Source: Rhodospirillales bacterium
GTDB taxonomy: Bacteria > Pseudomonadota > Alphaproteobacteria > Rhodospirillales > UBA2165
Direction of reading: 5' to 3'
Length of the DNA: 49,330 bases
Assembly: GCA_016777585.1 (NCBI GenBank)
Contig: JADHRD010000005.1
Location: forward strand, 1 to 49,330
Shown: positions 1-9,309 of the stretch, piece by piece
How positions within the stretch are numbered: the first letter of the stretch is position 1
Layout: each line of letters begins with the position of its first letter
Position numbers and translations under genes: made by a program
The notes under the pieces: generated by a model
What the model saw: the letters and a program-made list of their open reading frames with translations, nothing else
The model's database searches: none
Told to the model about the DNA's origin: nothing

Positions 1-73
1 TAACAAATTAATCAAATTAAAGTAATTGTGTGGTCTATTTAAGAAATAAAGAACAATCTGAAGGATCAGAGAA

Positions 74-1240
74 TTGCCAATATCGCTAAATCATTTAAAG
101 CCTATTGCATCAAAATTAGCATCGATGGCTTCTATGCTGTTATCACTATCAACCTTTTTAATATGCACGGAATCACAATCCCAAGAGAATAATTTAACAA
201 TTGGAATTGCTGATTTAGTTGTTAACAAAGTCTATGGAAATTCTCTATCTTCAAGAATTAAAAATGGTCAAAAAATACTAGCCAATCAGAGAATAAGAAC
301 GGGAAGAAACAGTGCGACAAGCATAAGTTTAAAAGATGACTCAATAATTAAAATTGGCGAGATAGCAGACGTGTACATGGATAATATTATTTTTGATAGA
401 ACGGGATCTTCGTTAAATGGCTCTATGGAGATGGTGACTGGTCTTTTGAGATTCACTTCAGGTAAAATTCATAGAATGAATTTAAAAATACAGACGGGAA
501 ACTTAACAATTGGAATTCGAGGAACCCAATTTGATTTGCTAGCGAACCGTAGCAAGACAGAAATAAAAGTTACGCAAGGCCAGGTTCAAGTTTCGAAAGG
601 AGGCCTAAAAACATTGGTATCAGAAGGTCAGGTCTATTTAGCCGATGAAAATACCAGTTCAGGATTCAGAAAAAAAATCTCAAAAGAGCTAAAGCAAGCG
701 ATCTTAAAGCTTGAAAGTCTGACAGGTAAAAAATTAACTAGCGAAAATGGCATAAATAGTAGTGAAGAAGAAAAGAAAATTTCATCAAATAATCGAGACC
801 TTCTACAAATTTACACAACAAAAGGCCTAATCACCGTAAGAATGTTACCAAGTGTAGCAGAGAAACATGTTACACGTATTAAGGAACTTGTGACCCAAAA
901 ATTCTACGATAACTTGATTTTCCATAGTGTACGAAAAGGTTTTGCCGTGGAAACAGGCGACCCGACAGGTACTGGAAGCGGTGGGTCCGGCGAAAAGCTG
1001 TTGGCAGAAATCTCTAAAACGCCATTTGAGCGGGGCACAGTTGCAATGAAAAGGAATAGAAACGACCCCAACAGCGGCGATAGCCAGTTCTTCATTACAT
1101 TAAGACGGGCACCCCATTTAGATGGTAAATATACTATTTGGGGAAAAGTTATAGAGGGAATGGGGTTATTAGAGCAGTTTCAGGCGGGCAATCCACCATC
1201 AAATCCCGAAAGAATTATAAATATTAAAATAGCTGACTAA
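74..1240 (+). CDS. Exported FecR-domain / cyclophilin-type PPIase fusion protein
   Basis: This 388-residue protein has a hydrophobic N-terminal signal segment (about residues 12-31), a FecR-like beta domain (about 60-185, with the motif GIRGTQFD), a charged linker and a C-terminal cyclophilin-type peptidyl-prolyl isomerase domain (about 243-388, with GDP, SQFFITL and LDGKYTIWGKV). A periplasmic location is inferred. The TTG start is chosen because AGGA lies 8 bases upstream; an in-frame ATG at 125 lacks a clear ribosome site. Compared with human cyclophilin A, the catalytic Arg55 position is Ser285, Gln63 is Glu293 and His126 is Tyr353, so isomerase activity may be weak or absent. FecR domains are known from sigma-factor signalling and from repeat-rich surface proteins; no sigma factor gene is adjacent. 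The gene converges on cobQ with 9 bases between them. Confidence 0.85.
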   Translation: MPISLNHLKPIASKLASMASMLLSLSTFLICTESQSQENNLTIGIADLVVNKVYGNSLSSRIKNGQKILANQRIRTGRNSATSISLKDDSIIKIGEIADVYMDNIIFDRTGSSLNGSMEMVTGLLRFTSGKIHRMNLKIQTGNLTIGIRGTQFDLLANRSKTEIKVTQGQVQVSKGGLKTLVSEGQVYLADENTSSGFRKKISKELKQAILKLESLTGKKLTSENGINSSEEEKKISSNNRDLLQIYTTKGLITVRMLPSVAEKHVTRIKELVTQKFYDNLIFHSVRKGFAVETGDPTGTGSGGSGEKLLAEISKTPFERGTVAMKRNRNDPNSGDSQFFITLRRAPHLDGKYTIWGKVIEGMGLLEQFQAGNPPSNPERIINIKIAD

Positions 1241-1249
1241 TGTGACCAG

Positions 1250-2707
1250 TTAATCTACAAGAGCCAATAAACCCTCTATATCCAGATTATCCTGCAAAAT
1301 ATTTGCAATTGAGTCTAAAGCTGTCTCTGTTTGTTGATCATAATTAATTCCAGAACTTTTTCGATCTTTAATACTAAATAAAAATTTATTTCTGAATTTA
1401 TCACTCTCAAATAATCCATGTAAATAACAACCCATAACTCTTCTGTTATCAGAAACCGCACCAGAATTACGTTTATCAATTTTACAAAACGGTCTAACAT
1501 CATCTGGTCCAGCAGTAACGCCCAAATGCATCTCATATCCTGTAAATATACCAAAGCCCATGTTTGAATGAGCAATAACATTAGATAGAGACTTATCCCC
1601 TCCTATTTCTGTATCAACATCCAATACACCTAGTCCATTAATTGACATAAGATCGCTCTCAATTTTATTCGGATCGAGTATTTTTCTACCTAGCATTTGA
1701 TACCCTGCGCATAGTCCCAACACATGTCCACCTCTTCTAATATGGGCACTTATATCTATATCCCATCCTTGTTTTTTGAAATCTGCCAGATCTGGTATAG
1801 TTGTTTTGGATCCGGGTAAAATGATTAAATCGGCATCGCCAGGAAGTGGGTTACCCCGGTTTATAAATTGTAAATCAACATCTGGCTCAGCCAACAATGG
1901 GTCAAAATCATCAAAGTTAGAGATATGCGCGAGACGAGGGATAATTATTTTTATGTGCGACGGTCGAAGTGGTAAAATTGTATTATCAAGTGTATGTGCA
2001 TCTTCTTGGGGTAATTTAATGGCTTCCTCCATAAATGGGAGTATACCGTAACAATGTAAACCTGTTTTATCGAAAATTATTTCAATAGCTTTCTTGAATA
2101 AACTTACATCACCGCGAAACTTATTAATTATATAACCAGCAACCAAGTTTCTCTCTTCTTTAGGCAATAGTTCCCAAGTTCCGACAATACTAGCTATTAC
2201 GCCACCTCGATCAATATCTGCTACTAAAATAACTGGTGTTTGAGTTGCGATGGCATAGCCCATATTCGCTATATCATTATCTCTTAAATTTACCTCCGCT
2301 GCGCTGCCAGCGCCCTCAACAATAATTAAATCAGTGCCAACCTCAAGTCGCTTAACAGCATCTAAAACCACTGGTAATAGTTGAATTTTTTTTTCTTGAT
2401 ATAATTTTGCTGGATAATTACCGTCTACTTTTCCCAAAACAATCAATTGTGCGCCGATTTCGGACTGGGGTTTAAGAAGTATAGGGTTCATATCAATACT
2501 TGGAGAAACCTTACACGCCTTAGCCTGCAGAGCCTGAGCTCTTCCTATCTCACCCCCCTCTTTGGTAACCGCCGCATTATTAGACATATTTTGTGGTTTA
2601 AAGGGCTTAACCTTCAGACCTCTTGCAGTCATTAACCTACATATCCCCGCGACCACAAGGGATTTACCAACATCAGAGCCTGTGCCTTGAAACATAATCG
2701 AACGCAT
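1250..2707 (-). CDS. cobQ: Cobyric acid synthase CobQ
   Basis: This enzyme amidates adenosylcobyrinic acid a,c-diamide at four side chains to give adenosylcobyric acid, using glutamine and ATP. The 485-residue length is normal for the family. The N-terminal synthetase domain begins with the P-loop-like FQGTGSDVGKS (residues 6-16). The C-terminal class I glutamine amidotransferase domain has its nucleophile Cys333 in GLCAGYQ and His430 in GCYLHGLFE. It is the last gene of the minus-strand cobalamin operon and starts 3 bases after the cobO stop. Cytoplasmic. The assignment is secure. Confidence 0.96.
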   Translation of the reverse strand: MRSIMFQGTGSDVGKSLVVAGICRLMTARGLKVKPFKPQNMSNNAAVTKEGGEIGRAQALQAKACKVSPSIDMNPILLKPQSEIGAQLIVLGKVDGNYPAKLYQEKKIQLLPVVLDAVKRLEVGTDLIIVEGAGSAAEVNLRDNDIANMGYAIATQTPVILVADIDRGGVIASIVGTWELLPKEERNLVAGYIINKFRGDVSLFKKAIEIIFDKTGLHCYGILPFMEEAIKLPQEDAHTLDNTILPLRPSHIKIIIPRLAHISNFDDFDPLLAEPDVDLQFINRGNPLPGDADLIILPGSKTTIPDLADFKKQGWDIDISAHIRRGGHVLGLCAGYQMLGRKILDPNKIESDLMSINGLGVLDVDTEIGGDKSLSNVIAHSNMGFGIFTGYEMHLGVTAGPDDVRPFCKIDKRNSGAVSDNRRVMGCYLHGLFESDKFRNKFLFSIKDRKSSGINYDQQTETALDSIANILQDNLDIEGLLALVD

Positions 2708-2710
2708 TAG

Positions 2711-3331
2711 TTAAAACTCAATGCCAGATTGGGCTTTATAACCAGCTCTAAAATGATGCTTTATTTCTGTCATCTCAGTAACCAGATCAGCAATATCAAT
2801 TAGTTCACGTTTTGCATTTCGGCCTGTACAAATTATCGTTTTATCCAGTGGTTTCCCTCGCAAATAATTTACCACATCTCCAATATTTAAATAATCATTT
2901 CTCAGTACAATATTAATTTCATCTAGCAATACTGTCGCAATCTTGGGGTCTTCAATCATTTGCTTAGCCATTAACCATGCCTTATTAGCCGCTTCAATAT
3001 CTCGCGCCCTGTCCTGGGTCTCCCAGGTAAATCCATCTCCCATTGCCGTAATTGTTACTAGATCGGGGAAAGCTTCAAGCACCGCTTTTTCTCCCGTTTC
3101 CCATTTACCTTTGACAAACTGAACAATACCTACCTTTTTTTTATGACCGATGCATCGCGCCACCATCCCGATTGCCGCAGTTGTTTTTCCTTTTCCTTTA
3201 CCAGTGTGAACAATCAGTAACCCACCCTCTCTCGTTTTCGTCGCGAGCAATCTATCCTTGGCTGCTTTATGTTTTCGGCGTTTCTCATTTGCTCTCTGAT
3301 TCTTTTCCTCTTCGGACAATTTTTCGTTCAT
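2711..3331 (-). CDS. cobO: Cob(I)yrinic acid a,c-diamide adenosyltransferase CobO
   Basis: This CobO/BtuR/CobA-family enzyme transfers the adenosyl group of ATP to the cobalt(I) corrinoid. The 206-residue protein has a basic N-terminal segment rich in Lys, Arg and Glu, then the unusual P-loop HTGKGKGKTTAA near residue 42 that is diagnostic of the family. It also has LLDEIN (a Walker B-like segment) and the C-terminal IKHHFRAGYKAQSGIEF typical of CobO. The start overlaps the cobN stop by 4 bases, so the two are probably translationally coupled. The adenosylated product is the substrate of CobQ, encoded next. Confidence 0.96.
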   Translation of the reverse strand: MNEKLSEEEKNQRANEKRRKHKAAKDRLLATKTREGGLLIVHTGKGKGKTTAAIGMVARCIGHKKKVGIVQFVKGKWETGEKAVLEAFPDLVTITAMGDGFTWETQDRARDIEAANKAWLMAKQMIEDPKIATVLLDEINIVLRNDYLNIGDVVNYLRGKPLDKTIICTGRNAKRELIDIADLVTEMTEIKHHFRAGYKAQSGIEF

Positions 3332-6300
3332 AAATGACCCTCCTCTGATAACCCTTGCAACTGATTGAGTAAGCTCCTAACACTGTTCGAATGGGGGTGC
3401 CAAACCCCTCTGTCTATCGCCTCGCAAAATCTAGAAGTAATTTCTTGAAGTGCTGGAGCATTATTTTCACTTATAAACTTCCGTACCTTTTCATCTTTGA
3501 TATACGACTGAAATAATTGGTCAAAATGATAGTCTTCAACAACGTTAGCAGTAACAGCGAACGCAAATAGATAATCAACCGTAGCCGCAATCTCAAAAGC
3601 ACCTTTATAACCATGACGCATAATGCCATTAATCCATTTAGGGTTAGAAGCGCGAGCACGAACAACACGACTGATTTCTTCCGAAAGTGTATGAACCCTT
3701 GGTGTGTTTGGACGTGAATGATCATTATGGTAAATTTCTGGTTGGTTATCTGAATATTGCCTAACAGCGGCTGCAATCCCACCCTCAAATTGATAATAGT
3801 CATCACTATCTAATATATCATGCTCACGATTATCTTGGTTATGAACAATTAAATTTATACCTTTTAGTCTTGCTTTAAATAGCTCTTTTTGGCTCTCACC
3901 ATTTGCCCCATCACCATATGCATAGCCACCCCAAGCAACATATGCTGTAGCCAAATCGAGATCAGACTCCCAGCACCCTTCATCAATAAGGGACTGTAAT
4001 CCTGCACCATACGCCATCGGTTTTGATCCAAAAATTCTAAACCCAGCGCAACGCTTTGCCTCATTTATATCAGAACCCAATAAACAAAACTGCTCTATAT
4101 CCTTACTCACTTGAGCTGCCAATGGATTATCATATTCTGATTCGCTCTCACAGCTGACAGCCCTTACAGCTGAGTCTAAAAGATCAATCTGAGCTGGAAA
4201 CGAATCACGAAAAAAACCAGATATTCTAAAGACCACGTCAACACGAGGGCGACCAAGAACCTTTATTGGCAAAACTTCAATTCCTATTACCCTATTAGCC
4301 TGATCCCAAACAGGCTGAACCCCCATAAGGGCCAAGGCCTGGGATATATCATCTCCCCCGGTCCTCATATTAGCTGTTCCCCAAGCACTAATCGCTAGAC
4401 GTTTTGGATATTCGCCATGGTCTTGAAAATACCTCTCTATCAACAAACTTGCGGATTTCCAACCAAGTTTCCAAGCTGTTGGCGTAGGTACGGCTCGAAT
4501 ATCCAGAGAATAAAAGTTCCTTCCAGTGGGCAATACATCTAATCGACCACGAGTTGGGGCTCCACTGCTTCCTGGTAACACAAATAAACCCGATAATCCT
4601 TTCATCAATCCATTGAGTTCGAGTCTACCACAATTCCTTATAATTGGTTGAAGTTCAGTTCGTATATAATTTAACACCTGATTAGAATTGTTCCATTTAG
4701 GAGACGGTTTAATATCTCCCTGAACTAAGCTTTGTGCTAAATACTCTAATCGCTCAACAGTGTCGCCATTCGTACGCCATAAATCATCAAGAACATCTAG
4801 CTCCTTTGGTCTTGGACCTGACCAATTTTCACCCATATTACAATCCAGGGGGTTAAAACCTTTGAAGTCAAAATCTTTTGCTAATGCGCTAATTAGAGAT
4901 GCATCCTTGTCTATACCAGTATTTCGTTCAAGCCTAGTCAGTGCAACCAACAGGTCCACCTCTTGGCGACCGGTTGGAGAGAGCCCCAAAACGTGGAGGC
5001 CATCCCTTATCTGAAGTTCTTTAAGTTCGCAAAGGTAATTATCTATTTGTGTCAAAGCTATGCTTTCATCACTTGAAAAATTAGTGCCAAGATCTTTATC
5101 AAGACTAATGTTCTGACTAAGCTCAATAATTTCTTTTGCTAAAAATTCCAGTCTTCTTGGGTCGACACCAGCAGCTTGGTAATATTCGTCTACAAGTTGC
5201 TCCAAATCGCGCAAAGGTCCATAGTTTTCAGCCCTAGTTAATGGCGGCGTTAGATGATCTATAATTACCGCGGAAGACCGACGTTTAGCTTGGGCACCCT
5301 CTCCGGGGTCATTCACTATGAAAGGATAAATGTTTGGGGTCGGCCCCAAAACTAATTCTGGATAACACAATTCATCTAGCATAACAGATTTACCTGGAAG
5401 CCACTCTAAATTTCCATGTTTGCCAAAATGCACGATTGCGTGAACATTATTAATAAAACGGAGCCAAAAATAGAAAGCGATATAACCATGAGGCGGAACT
5501 AAATCTGGGTCGTGATAAGTAGAAACCGGATCGATATTATAGCCTCTCGCTGGCTGTATACCCAAAATTATATTACCAAACCTATGAATGGGTAAAACAT
5601 AACTATCACCAACGACAAACGGATCTTCTTCAGGATTACCCCATTTTTCCATGATCTGAGTTTTAGAGGTCTCTGGGAGCCTCTTAAATTGCCTTTTATA
5701 ATCAGCTAATAGAAACCTCTCCCCTCCATCTCGATCTCCATTTGCATTAGTTGGACCGGTTAATAAACAATCCATAATTTCTTTGCTACTGGTTGGCGCT
5801 TGATCACCAAGTTGATATCCATCTTCTCGCAATCTCGAGAAGCTCTCGATAATACCAGCCGGCGTATCTAACCCAACACCATTGCATAATCTTCCATCTT
5901 TATTTGGATAGTTTGCAACCACGAAAGCTACTCTGCGTTCCGCAGCCTTTGTTTTGCGCAACTGAATCCATGATAAGGCTAATGAAGAGACAAATCTCAC
6001 ACGCGAGAGGACTGGCGAATGCTTAACGATGGAGATTTCGGTCAGAGGATCAAAGCGTTGAACTTTTTTAAAAGAAATTGCCCGAGTTATTAATCTACCA
6101 TCAACTTCTGGCAAAGCTACATTCATTATTAGATCTTTTGGAGATAAGCCACGTGAGCCAGACTTCCACTCATCAAAACTACCACCAGATAATACTGCTT
6201 GTAATATTGGACAATCCAAATTTTTAAAAGGGTTATTTAGGGCATCATTACCAGGCGAAGATATGGAAAAAGCTGTGCAGTTTATAATGATATCAGGCTT

Positions 6301-7065
6301 ATTGCCTTGAACCAAAGACGTAACCATTTCCGCCGCATATGGATCTTTAAGGCTCGTTAAAAAAATAGGTAATGGATTTATTTTTTTTTCTTGTAATTCT
6401 TTTACTAATAAGTCGATCGGTAAAAGATCGTTAGCCTGTACTAATGATCGATAAAAAATTACAGCTACAACAGGCCGACCCTTTATCCAGTACTTAAATA
6501 CTTCTTCGACATAAACATGTGATAAACTGGGCCAATAAATACCAGCGGATGCTATTGGCTTGGGCTCATGCCAAGACCTTTCTTTACCTATGAGTGTACT
6601 ACAATAATTCAAAAAATCTCGAAGGTTATCTGCACCACTATGCGAAAGATATTGCCATATTCGAAAACAGCTTTCTTTAGGAGCCGTTGAAAGACGAGTC
6701 AACTCGGGGTCGGAAGTATCGTCACCTGACACAATGACAAGCTTGATATTATTTGCTAGACAAGCCTCGCGGATTTGTTCAACGCCGTAGGGCCAATATC
6801 CTACTCCTCCTAATAAACGAATGACTACTAACTTGGATCCTACTACGGTTTTCTCAACATAAAGGTCAACTGACATGTTATGACCTAGCTGCATTAAGTT
6901 AGCTAGCCTCAGAGATAGACCGCAATCTTCATCATATTGCTCAGACACAAGAGATAAATCACTCGACGCAGAAGATAAAAATACAATGTCGCCTGGAGAT
7001 TGACCCAGATCAACAGCATCGCTGCCATCACTAACTTCTCCAGGCTTGGTAACAAGTAAATGCAT
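3328..7065 (-). CDS. cobN: Cobaltochelatase subunit CobN
   Basis: This is the large subunit of the ATP-dependent cobalt chelatase of the aerobic B12 pathway, which inserts cobalt into hydrogenobyrinic acid a,c-diamide. At about 1245 residues it is full length. Family signatures include HFGKHGNLEWLPGK in the middle, NDPGEGAQAKRR, and GGDDISQALALMGVQPVWD followed by VDVVFRISGFFRDSFP in the C-terminal half. I start it at the ATG at 7065 (protein beginning MHLLVTKPG, typical of CobN). A TTG three codons upstream overlaps the cobW stop and is an alternative. The partner chelatase AAA+ subunits (CobS and CobT in Pseudomonas denitrificans naming) are not in this window and must be elsewhere. Confidence 0.95.
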   Translation of the reverse strand: MHLLVTKPGEVSDGSDAVDLGQSPGDIVFLSSASSDLSLVSEQYDEDCGLSLRLANLMQLGHNMSVDLYVEKTVVGSKLVVIRLLGGVGYWPYGVEQIREACLANNIKLVIVSGDDTSDPELTRLSTAPKESCFRIWQYLSHSGADNLRDFLNYCSTLIGKERSWHEPKPIASAGIYWPSLSHVYVEEVFKYWIKGRPVVAVIFYRSLVQANDLLPIDLLVKELQEKKINPLPIFLTSLKDPYAAEMVTSLVQGNKPDIIINCTAFSISSPGNDALNNPFKNLDCPILQAVLSGGSFDEWKSGSRGLSPKDLIMNVALPEVDGRLITRAISFKKVQRFDPLTEISIVKHSPVLSRVRFVSSLALSWIQLRKTKAAERRVAFVVANYPNKDGRLCNGVGLDTPAGIIESFSRLREDGYQLGDQAPTSSKEIMDCLLTGPTNANGDRDGGERFLLADYKRQFKRLPETSKTQIMEKWGNPEEDPFVVGDSYVLPIHRFGNIILGIQPARGYNIDPVSTYHDPDLVPPHGYIAFYFWLRFINNVHAIVHFGKHGNLEWLPGKSVMLDELCYPELVLGPTPNIYPFIVNDPGEGAQAKRRSSAVIIDHLTPPLTRAENYGPLRDLEQLVDEYYQAAGVDPRRLEFLAKEIIELSQNISLDKDLGTNFSSDESIALTQIDNYLCELKELQIRDGLHVLGLSPTGRQEVDLLVALTRLERNTGIDKDASLISALAKDFDFKGFNPLDCNMGENWSGPRPKELDVLDDLWRTNGDTVERLEYLAQSLVQGDIKPSPKWNNSNQVLNYIRTELQPIIRNCGRLELNGLMKGLSGLFVLPGSSGAPTRGRLDVLPTGRNFYSLDIRAVPTPTAWKLGWKSASLLIERYFQDHGEYPKRLAISAWGTANMRTGGDDISQALALMGVQPVWDQANRVIGIEVLPIKVLGRPRVDVVFRISGFFRDSFPAQIDLLDSAVRAVSCESESEYDNPLAAQVSKDIEQFCLLGSDINEAKRCAGFRIFGSKPMAYGAGLQSLIDEGCWESDLDLATAYVAWGGYAYGDGANGESQKELFKARLKGINLIVHNQDNREHDILDSDDYYQFEGGIAAAVRQYSDNQPEIYHNDHSRPNTPRVHTLSEEISRVVRARASNPKWINGIMRHGYKGAFEIAATVDYLFAFAVTANVVEDYHFDQLFQSYIKDEKVRKFISENNAPALQEITSRFCEAIDRGVWHPHSNSVRSLLNQLQGLSEEGHL

Positions 7066-7070
7066 AATGA

Positions 7071-8108
7071 TCAATCAATGTTAAAAATCTGTTTTACTCG
7101 TTTCATGTTGAAATCTTTTAGTCCAATAATGACCAACTGCCCTTTTTGAATTTCATTTTCTGTCCAGCTCCGGTCATAGTAATAATCAACTCGTTCTCCG
7201 ACACCCTGTATACTTAAACGCGATGGTTTTTCTGATATTTTAACAAACCCTTTAATTCGGAGAACCCCTGAAATTTTAAGTGCATCTTTGACCTGCAAAA
7301 TAAATAAATTTAACTCTTTTTGCGGTTCTAATATTAAAGTAAAAGTATCAAAGTCATCATGCTCATGTTCATCTTCATCATCGTGACACGAAGGCCTTAA
7401 GTCGATATCATTTTCGGCCGCCGATCCCATCCCCAAAATTATTTTAGGATCAAGTTGTCCATTGATTGCCGGCAACGCCTCAACGGAAGAACGGGAGCCC
7501 TGTTTAATAATCTCCATCACATCAGATAATTGTGTTTGATCCATCATATCAGACTTACTAACTACGATCATATCGGCGCATGCTAATTGATCACTGAAGA
7601 CTTCTTCCAGAGGGTTTTCGTGGTCCAAAGATGGGTCTGCGGCTCGCTGTTGTTTGATTAGTTCCGGATCATCAGCAAAAAAACCGGAATGAACAGCTGG
7701 CCCATCAACTACTGTGATAACTCCATCAACTGTTGTACGAGATCTAACTTCTGGCCATTGGAAAGCTTTTATCAAAGGTTTTGGTAATGCCAATCCAGAA
7801 GTTTCTATAATAATATGGTCGGGTCGTTCTGTGCGATTTAATAAAGTTTCAATTGTAGGAATAAAATCATCAGCAACCGTGCAACAAATACATCCGTTAG
7901 TTAGCTCAAGAATATCATCAGATGAACATGATTTGTCACCACAATTTTTAAGGATATCTCCATCAATTCCAAGGTCACCAAATTCATTGATGATAAGTGC
8001 TATTTTTTTATCATGAGAGGTTATTAATAAATTTTTGATTAAACTAGTTTTGCCAGCTCCTAGAAATCCAGTGACAACGGTAACGGGAATTTTTGAGTCA
8101 GTAGACAT
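7071..8108 (-). CDS. cobW: CobW-family GTPase (COG0523 metallochaperone)
   Basis: This is a G3E-family P-loop GTPase thought to deliver cobalt to the CobN chelatase. The 345-residue protein has a Walker A motif GFLGAGKTSL near residue 14, the metal-binding CxCC motif in NGCICCTV, and a VSKSD guanine-specificity motif (usual form NKxD or SKxD). A His/Asp/Glu-rich loop (residues about 240-256, CHDDEDEHEHDDFD) precedes the C-terminal CobW_C domain and is a likely extra metal-binding site. AAGGAT lies a few bases upstream of the ATG. Its position directly before cobN in the operon favours a cobalt role over the zinc role of other COG0523 proteins. Confidence 0.94.
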   Translation of the reverse strand: MSTDSKIPVTVVTGFLGAGKTSLIKNLLITSHDKKIALIINEFGDLGIDGDILKNCGDKSCSSDDILELTNGCICCTVADDFIPTIETLLNRTERPDHIIIETSGLALPKPLIKAFQWPEVRSRTTVDGVITVVDGPAVHSGFFADDPELIKQQRAADPSLDHENPLEEVFSDQLACADMIVVSKSDMMDQTQLSDVMEIIKQGSRSSVEALPAINGQLDPKIILGMGSAAENDIDLRPSCHDDEDEHEHDDFDTFTLILEPQKELNLFILQVKDALKISGVLRIKGFVKISEKPSRLSIQGVGERVDYYYDRSWTENEIQKGQLVIIGLKDFNMKRVKQIFNID

Positions 8109-8117
8109 TAAATATCC

Positions 8118-8648
8118 TTATTTTATTTTTTGTGTAAGACCAGCGATAGTGAAAACTACACTATTAGATACGTTTGCAATACTTTGATTCATTTTGCCTG
8201 TATAATCTATAAAATGACGAGCCATTGCATTATTCGGTACCACTGCTAATCCAACCTCGTTTGAGACAAAAATAACTGGAAAGTTTATTTTCTTCGCGAG
8301 ACTGCATAATTGAGAGGTTTCCGCTTTGATATCCTTATTGTTCGCCATCATATTTGAAATCCATAAGGTTAAACAGTCAACCAAGACAGGCTTATTATTA
8401 CTTTGAAGAGATTGTAAAGTTTCGCAGAGTAATAATGGTTCCTCAATGGTTTGCCAGTCTTGGCCCCGACGTTCTCTATGTTTTGTAATTCGGTCTGACA
8501 TTTCAGCGTCTAAAGCTTCCGAGGTTGCAATATAAATCCCCCCCCCAAAGCTCTCAATAACACTCTCTGCAAATTCACTTTTGCCTGAACGTTGTCCACC
8601 AAGAACTAAATTAAAACCAGACGATGTTAAATCTATTGGCATTTTCAT
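8118..8648 (-). CDS. cobU: Adenosylcobinamide kinase / adenosylcobinamide-phosphate guanylyltransferase
   Basis: This bifunctional enzyme phosphorylates adenosylcobinamide and converts it to adenosylcobinamide-GDP for nucleotide loop assembly. Pseudomonas denitrificans calls it CobP. The 176-residue protein is full length, with P-loop LGGQRSGKSEFAE near residue 17, the IATSEA segment, ITKHRERRG, and VSNEVGLAVVP near the C-terminus. Three consecutive Gly codons (FGGGIYIA) form an uninterrupted run of nine G on the coding strand at 8538-8546. That run is prone to slippage and unusual in such AT-rich sequence. It sits between cobC and cobW in the operon. Confidence 0.95.
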   Translation of the reverse strand: MKMPIDLTSSGFNLVLGGQRSGKSEFAESVIESFGGGIYIATSEALDAEMSDRITKHRERRGQDWQTIEEPLLLCETLQSLQSNNKPVLVDCLTLWISNMMANNKDIKAETSQLCSLAKKINFPVIFVSNEVGLAVVPNNAMARHFIDYTGKMNQSIANVSNSVVFTIAGLTQKIK

Positions 8649-8727
8649 ATTATTTCTAACTCTACTTTACCTAGTCTGGCAGGCGATTCGGGAGAATAAA
8701 ATCCCCCGATTAATTTTTGAATGAGTA
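8649..8727 (-). other. Intergenic hairpin between cobC and cobU
   Basis: This 79-base gap in the cobalamin operon contains an imperfect 7-base-pair inverted repeat (CGGGAGA / TCCCCCG on the plus strand, about 8689-8707) with a short A/T loop. On the coding (minus) strand no T-run follows it, so it is not a convincing terminator for the operon. It could be a transcript-processing or stabilising stem. No B12 box or start-proximal promoter was seen. Confidence 0.35.
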
Positions 8728-9309
8728 CTATCTATTAACCCCAATTACATTCCAAATTCGATGAACTCCATCTGGAACAATCTCAATCTCTGTGAGCGAC
8801 AAGTTACTTATTTGGAAAGACGAAGCTGATTGCCCAAATAAATTTAGTGCGTTAGCTAATGCCGCTTTAATTGTTCCAGAGTGCGCTATCGCAACAATAT
8901 TTTTATTTTCATATTCTCTTGATAGTGTATTTATTGTATCAGAAACCCTATCTATCATTTGAATAAAACTTTCACCGCCAGGTGGCTTCTCAGTTATAAA
9001 ATTTAACCAGAACTTCCTAACGCTATCCCCTTTCAAATCAATCCATCTCTTTCCTGTCCAATCACCAAAGTCTTGCTCCATTAACCCCGGTGTTTCTATA
9101 AAATTCTTTGTCCCAATTGCTTCTGCTGTTTGATTAGATCTTTTTATTCCGCTCGTTAACCAAATTGCCTTTTCAGGTAGCCGCTGTTTAAGCGAGGAGA
9201 TAGATTCCAGATCTGAAAGATCAGCGTCAACATCATCTTGGCCATGAATAATTGCTGGGTCCCCCAATGATTTAGCATGCCTTATCCACCACCAGTGAGT
9301 ATTTGTCAC
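8728..9309 (-). CDS. cobC: Histidine phosphatase family protein, probable alpha-ribazole phosphatase
   Basis: This is a phosphoglycerate mutase-like histidine phosphatase of 193 residues. It has the catalytic RHA motif at the N-terminus (WWIRHAKS; RHG is usual), GQDDVDADLSD, and IAIAHSGTIKAA with the second catalytic His. In cobalamin operons such proteins are taken to be CobC, which removes phosphate from alpha-ribazole phosphate or adenosylcobalamin phosphate. Its position directly after cobS supports this, but the substrate cannot be read from sequence alone. The start overlaps the cobS stop by 4 bases, suggesting coupling. Confidence 0.85.
   Translation of the reverse strand: MTNTHWWWIRHAKSLGDPAIIHGQDDVDADLSDLESISSLKQRLPEKAIWLTSGIKRSNQTAEAIGTKNFIETPGLMEQDFGDWTGKRWIDLKGDSVRKFWLNFITEKPPGGESFIQMIDRVSDTINTLSREYENKNIVAIAHSGTIKAALANALNLFGQSASSFQISNLSLTEIEIVPDGVHRIWNVIGVNR

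Noticed and set aside
904-1095. Antisense open frame of 63 codons inside the FecR-cyclophilin gene
   Set aside because: It is opposite a well-supported domain, shows no recognisable motif and has no ribosome site. The same applies to the other antisense frames inside cobQ, cobN, guaD, xdhB, the CocE pair and coxL-like genes.
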